A DNA stretch of 64,000 bases from Veillonellaceae bacterium DNF00626 (GTDB lineage: Bacteria; Bacillota; Negativicutes; Veillonellales; Dialisteraceae). The notes beneath the pieces were generated by a model. It saw only the letters and a list, made by a program, of their open reading frames with translations. It was not told where the DNA came from and searched no databases. The stretch is taken from positions 31,752 through 95,751 of the forward strand of contig KQ960829.1 in the NCBI GenBank assembly GCA_001553355.1, read 5' to 3'. Within the stretch, counting starts at the first letter, position 1. Each line of letters begins with the position of its first letter. Positions 62,721 to 64,000 of this stretch are shown in pieces. Both the position numbers and the translations under genes were made by a program.

Positions 62721-64000
62721 ATGCAAAAAACACCGGTTCAAATGAATGAAATTTATTCCGTTTCCGTGAATGATTTAGGTATACACGGAGAAGGCATCGG
62801 GAAAATAGAAGGATTTACCATTTTCATCTACGGGGCACTTCCGGACGAGATGGTAACAGTAAAAATAAAAAAAGTGAAAAAATCATACGCCATCGGATCA
62901 TTACTTTCCATAGACAAACCATCACCCTATCGAGTAAAAAATCAATGCATTCCGCAAAAAACTTGCGGTGCTTGTCAAATTTCCCATCTATCATACGAAG
63001 GACAACTCTTTTTCAAAATGAAACGCGTAAAAGACGTTATTCAACGGATAGGAAAAGAAAAAGAAGAAAAAATATATCCCATCATAGAAGCTAAACATCC
63101 TATCGGATATCGAAACAAAATGGCACTACCCGTAGGCATGAAAAACGGACAAATCACCGTAGGCTACTACCTAACCGGTACACATGAAATCATTCCATCC
63201 ATCGATTGCATGATACAAAAAGAAATAAATAACAAAGTCGCGCTATTTGGCCAAAATTTCCTTAGACAACATCACATCATGCCCTATGACGAAAAAACCG
63301 GAAAAGGCGTTTTTCGTCACATCATGGCACGAATTGGTGATAACGAGCAACTCATGATTATTTTAATTACCCACACAGCAGAATTACCGCATAAAGAAGA
63401 ATGGATAAAAGAACTAAAAAAAGCCTTTCCCACCCTCACTTCCTTATATCATAATGTACAAAACAAAAGAAATAATGTTATCTTAGGAGAAACCATGCAT
63501 CTACTTTGGGGCGATCCCACGCTAACAGCCTCTATCGGCCCCTTTACTTTTGATATTTCCCCGCACGCCTTCTTCCAAGTGAATCAAGAACAAGCAGAAA
63601 AACTTTATAACATAGCACTTTCTTATGCTGATTTACAAGGAAACGAAACCGTCATAGACGCCTACTGCGGCACCGGTACTATTTCCCTCTATTTAGCGCA
63701 AAAAGCAAAACACGTCATAGGCATAGAAATCATTCCGGCAGCCATCGAAAATGCACAAAAAAATGCAGAAAAAAATCACGTAAAAAACGTAGAATTTCAC
63801 GCCGCCGATGCTGCCGACTATCTATCACAAGCAGCCAAAAAAGGGAAATCGGCAGACATAATAGTCTTAGACCCCATTCGCGCCGGTTGCAGCGAAAAAG
63901 TCATTGACGCCATCAGCGAAATAAAACCAAAGAAAATTGTCTATATTTCCTGTAACGTCTCCACCTTGGCACGAGATATAGAACGCCTCACACAAAAAGG
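62721..64000 (+). CDS. rlmD: 23S rRNA (uracil-5-)-methyltransferase, RlmD/RumA family (3' truncated by window)
   Basis: 426+ residues, running off the window end. AAGGAGA precedes the ATG at 62721. N-terminal TRAM (IYSVSVNDLGIHGEGIGKIE, ~10-29), [4Fe-4S] ligands CIPQKTCGAC (C-x5-C-x2-C, ~78-87) and a fourth Cys at SIDCM (~163). SAM region VIDAYCGTGTISLYLAQ (~311-327), LDPIRAGC (~387) and the catalytic Cys in YISCNVSTLARD (~407). Methylates a 23S rRNA uridine. First gene of the right replichore. Confidence 0.92.
   Translation, partial: MQKTPVQMNEIYSVSVNDLGIHGEGIGKIEGFTIFIYGALPDEMVTVKIKKVKKSYAIGSLLSIDKPSPYRVKNQCIPQKTCGACQISHLSYEGQLFFKMKRVKDVIQRIGKEKEEKIYPIIEAKHPIGYRNKMALPVGMKNGQITVGYYLTGTHEIIPSIDCMIQKEINNKVALFGQNFLRQHHIMPYDEKTGKGVFRHIMARIGDNEQLMIILITHTAELPHKEEWIKELKKAFPTLTSLYHNVQNKRNNVILGETMHLLWGDPTLTASIGPFTFDISPHAFFQVNQEQAEKLYNIALSYADLQGNETVIDAYCGTGTISLYLAQKAKHVIGIEIIPAAIENAQKNAEKNHVKNVEFHAADAADYLSQAAKKGKSADIIVLDPIRAGCSEKVIDAISEIKPKKIVYISCNVSTLARDIERLTQK

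Overview
The window looks like the chromosomal origin region of a diderm, low-GC Firmicute of the Negativicutes (Veillonellaceae/Dialister-like; the genus is inference). The replication and origin block is of Firmicute type: dnaA, dnaN, yaaA-type S4 gene, recF, parA/parB, jag, yidC, yidD, rnpA, rpmH and mnmE. The cell clearly has an outer membrane, because it also encodes a YadA-type trimeric autotransporter, an OmpA-domain barrel protein, a heptosyltransferase-like GT9 and a GT25 glycosyltransferase.

Layout. 1-4 kb: trimeric autotransporter plus gene debris (ABC-ATPase piece, adenylation-domain piece, transposase-like piece), bounded by a 172-bp direct repeat of the argH 3' end. 4-6.7 kb: argG-argH. 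7-10.4 kb: a defence islet with a three-gene CBASS operon (CD-NTase, E2-like protein, four-TM effector) between decayed mobile-element genes. 10.5-17 kb: mnmE, uridine phosphorylase, a Zur-like regulator and a zinc ABC transporter operon. 17-21 kb: PEP synthase, its regulatory kinase/phosphorylase and a CcpN-like repressor. 21-22.6 kb: a DUF4160/DUF2442 pair inside a second gene-3'-end duplication. 22.7-25.2 kb: jag-yidC-yidD-rnpA-rpmH. 25.3-31.2 kb: small exported Cys-rich protein, glycosyltransferases, LtaS-like sulfatase-fold enzyme, xpt. 31.5-34.2 kb: two lipoproteins (one GH3) and a Bcp peroxiredoxin. 34.4-42.3 kb: a type I restriction-modification locus with an (AGAC)9 tract and TAEL repeats in hsdS. 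42.6-46.2 kb: DASS-type anion transporter, an IS200/IS605-like remnant, LysR regulator, small genes. 46.2-48.7 kb: a structured AT-rich intergenic region with two DnaA boxes, mutY-mutT, tRNA-Arg and tRNA-Trp. 48.8-50.5 kb: tandem glycine riboswitch controlling an AGCS symporter. 50.5-53.7 kb: M23 peptidase, DUF4446, parB, parA. 53.8-59.4 kb: SSS symporter, HAD phosphatase, OmpA-like protein, DciA-like protein, recF, S4 gene, with three parS sites. 59.4-62.6 kb: dnaN, bipartite oriC with DnaA boxes and a DnaA-trio array, dnaA. 62.7-64 kb: 5' part of an RlmD-type rRNA methyltransferase on the other side of the origin.

Most housekeeping genes from 53.6 kb leftward lie on the minus strand, as expected for a replichore leaving an origin at about 60.5-62.5 kb. 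The accessory modules interrupt a gene order (rpmH-rnpA-yidC-jag-mnmE-parAB-dnaA) that is compact in other Firmicutes. The most notable items are the CBASS islet with an E2 protein carrying a SEC-C-like tail, the hsdS locus predicted to switch between a two-TRD protein and a three-TRD fusion by slippage, the two duplications of gene 3' ends flanking accessory genes, and the readable DnaA-trio/DnaA-box architecture of the origin.
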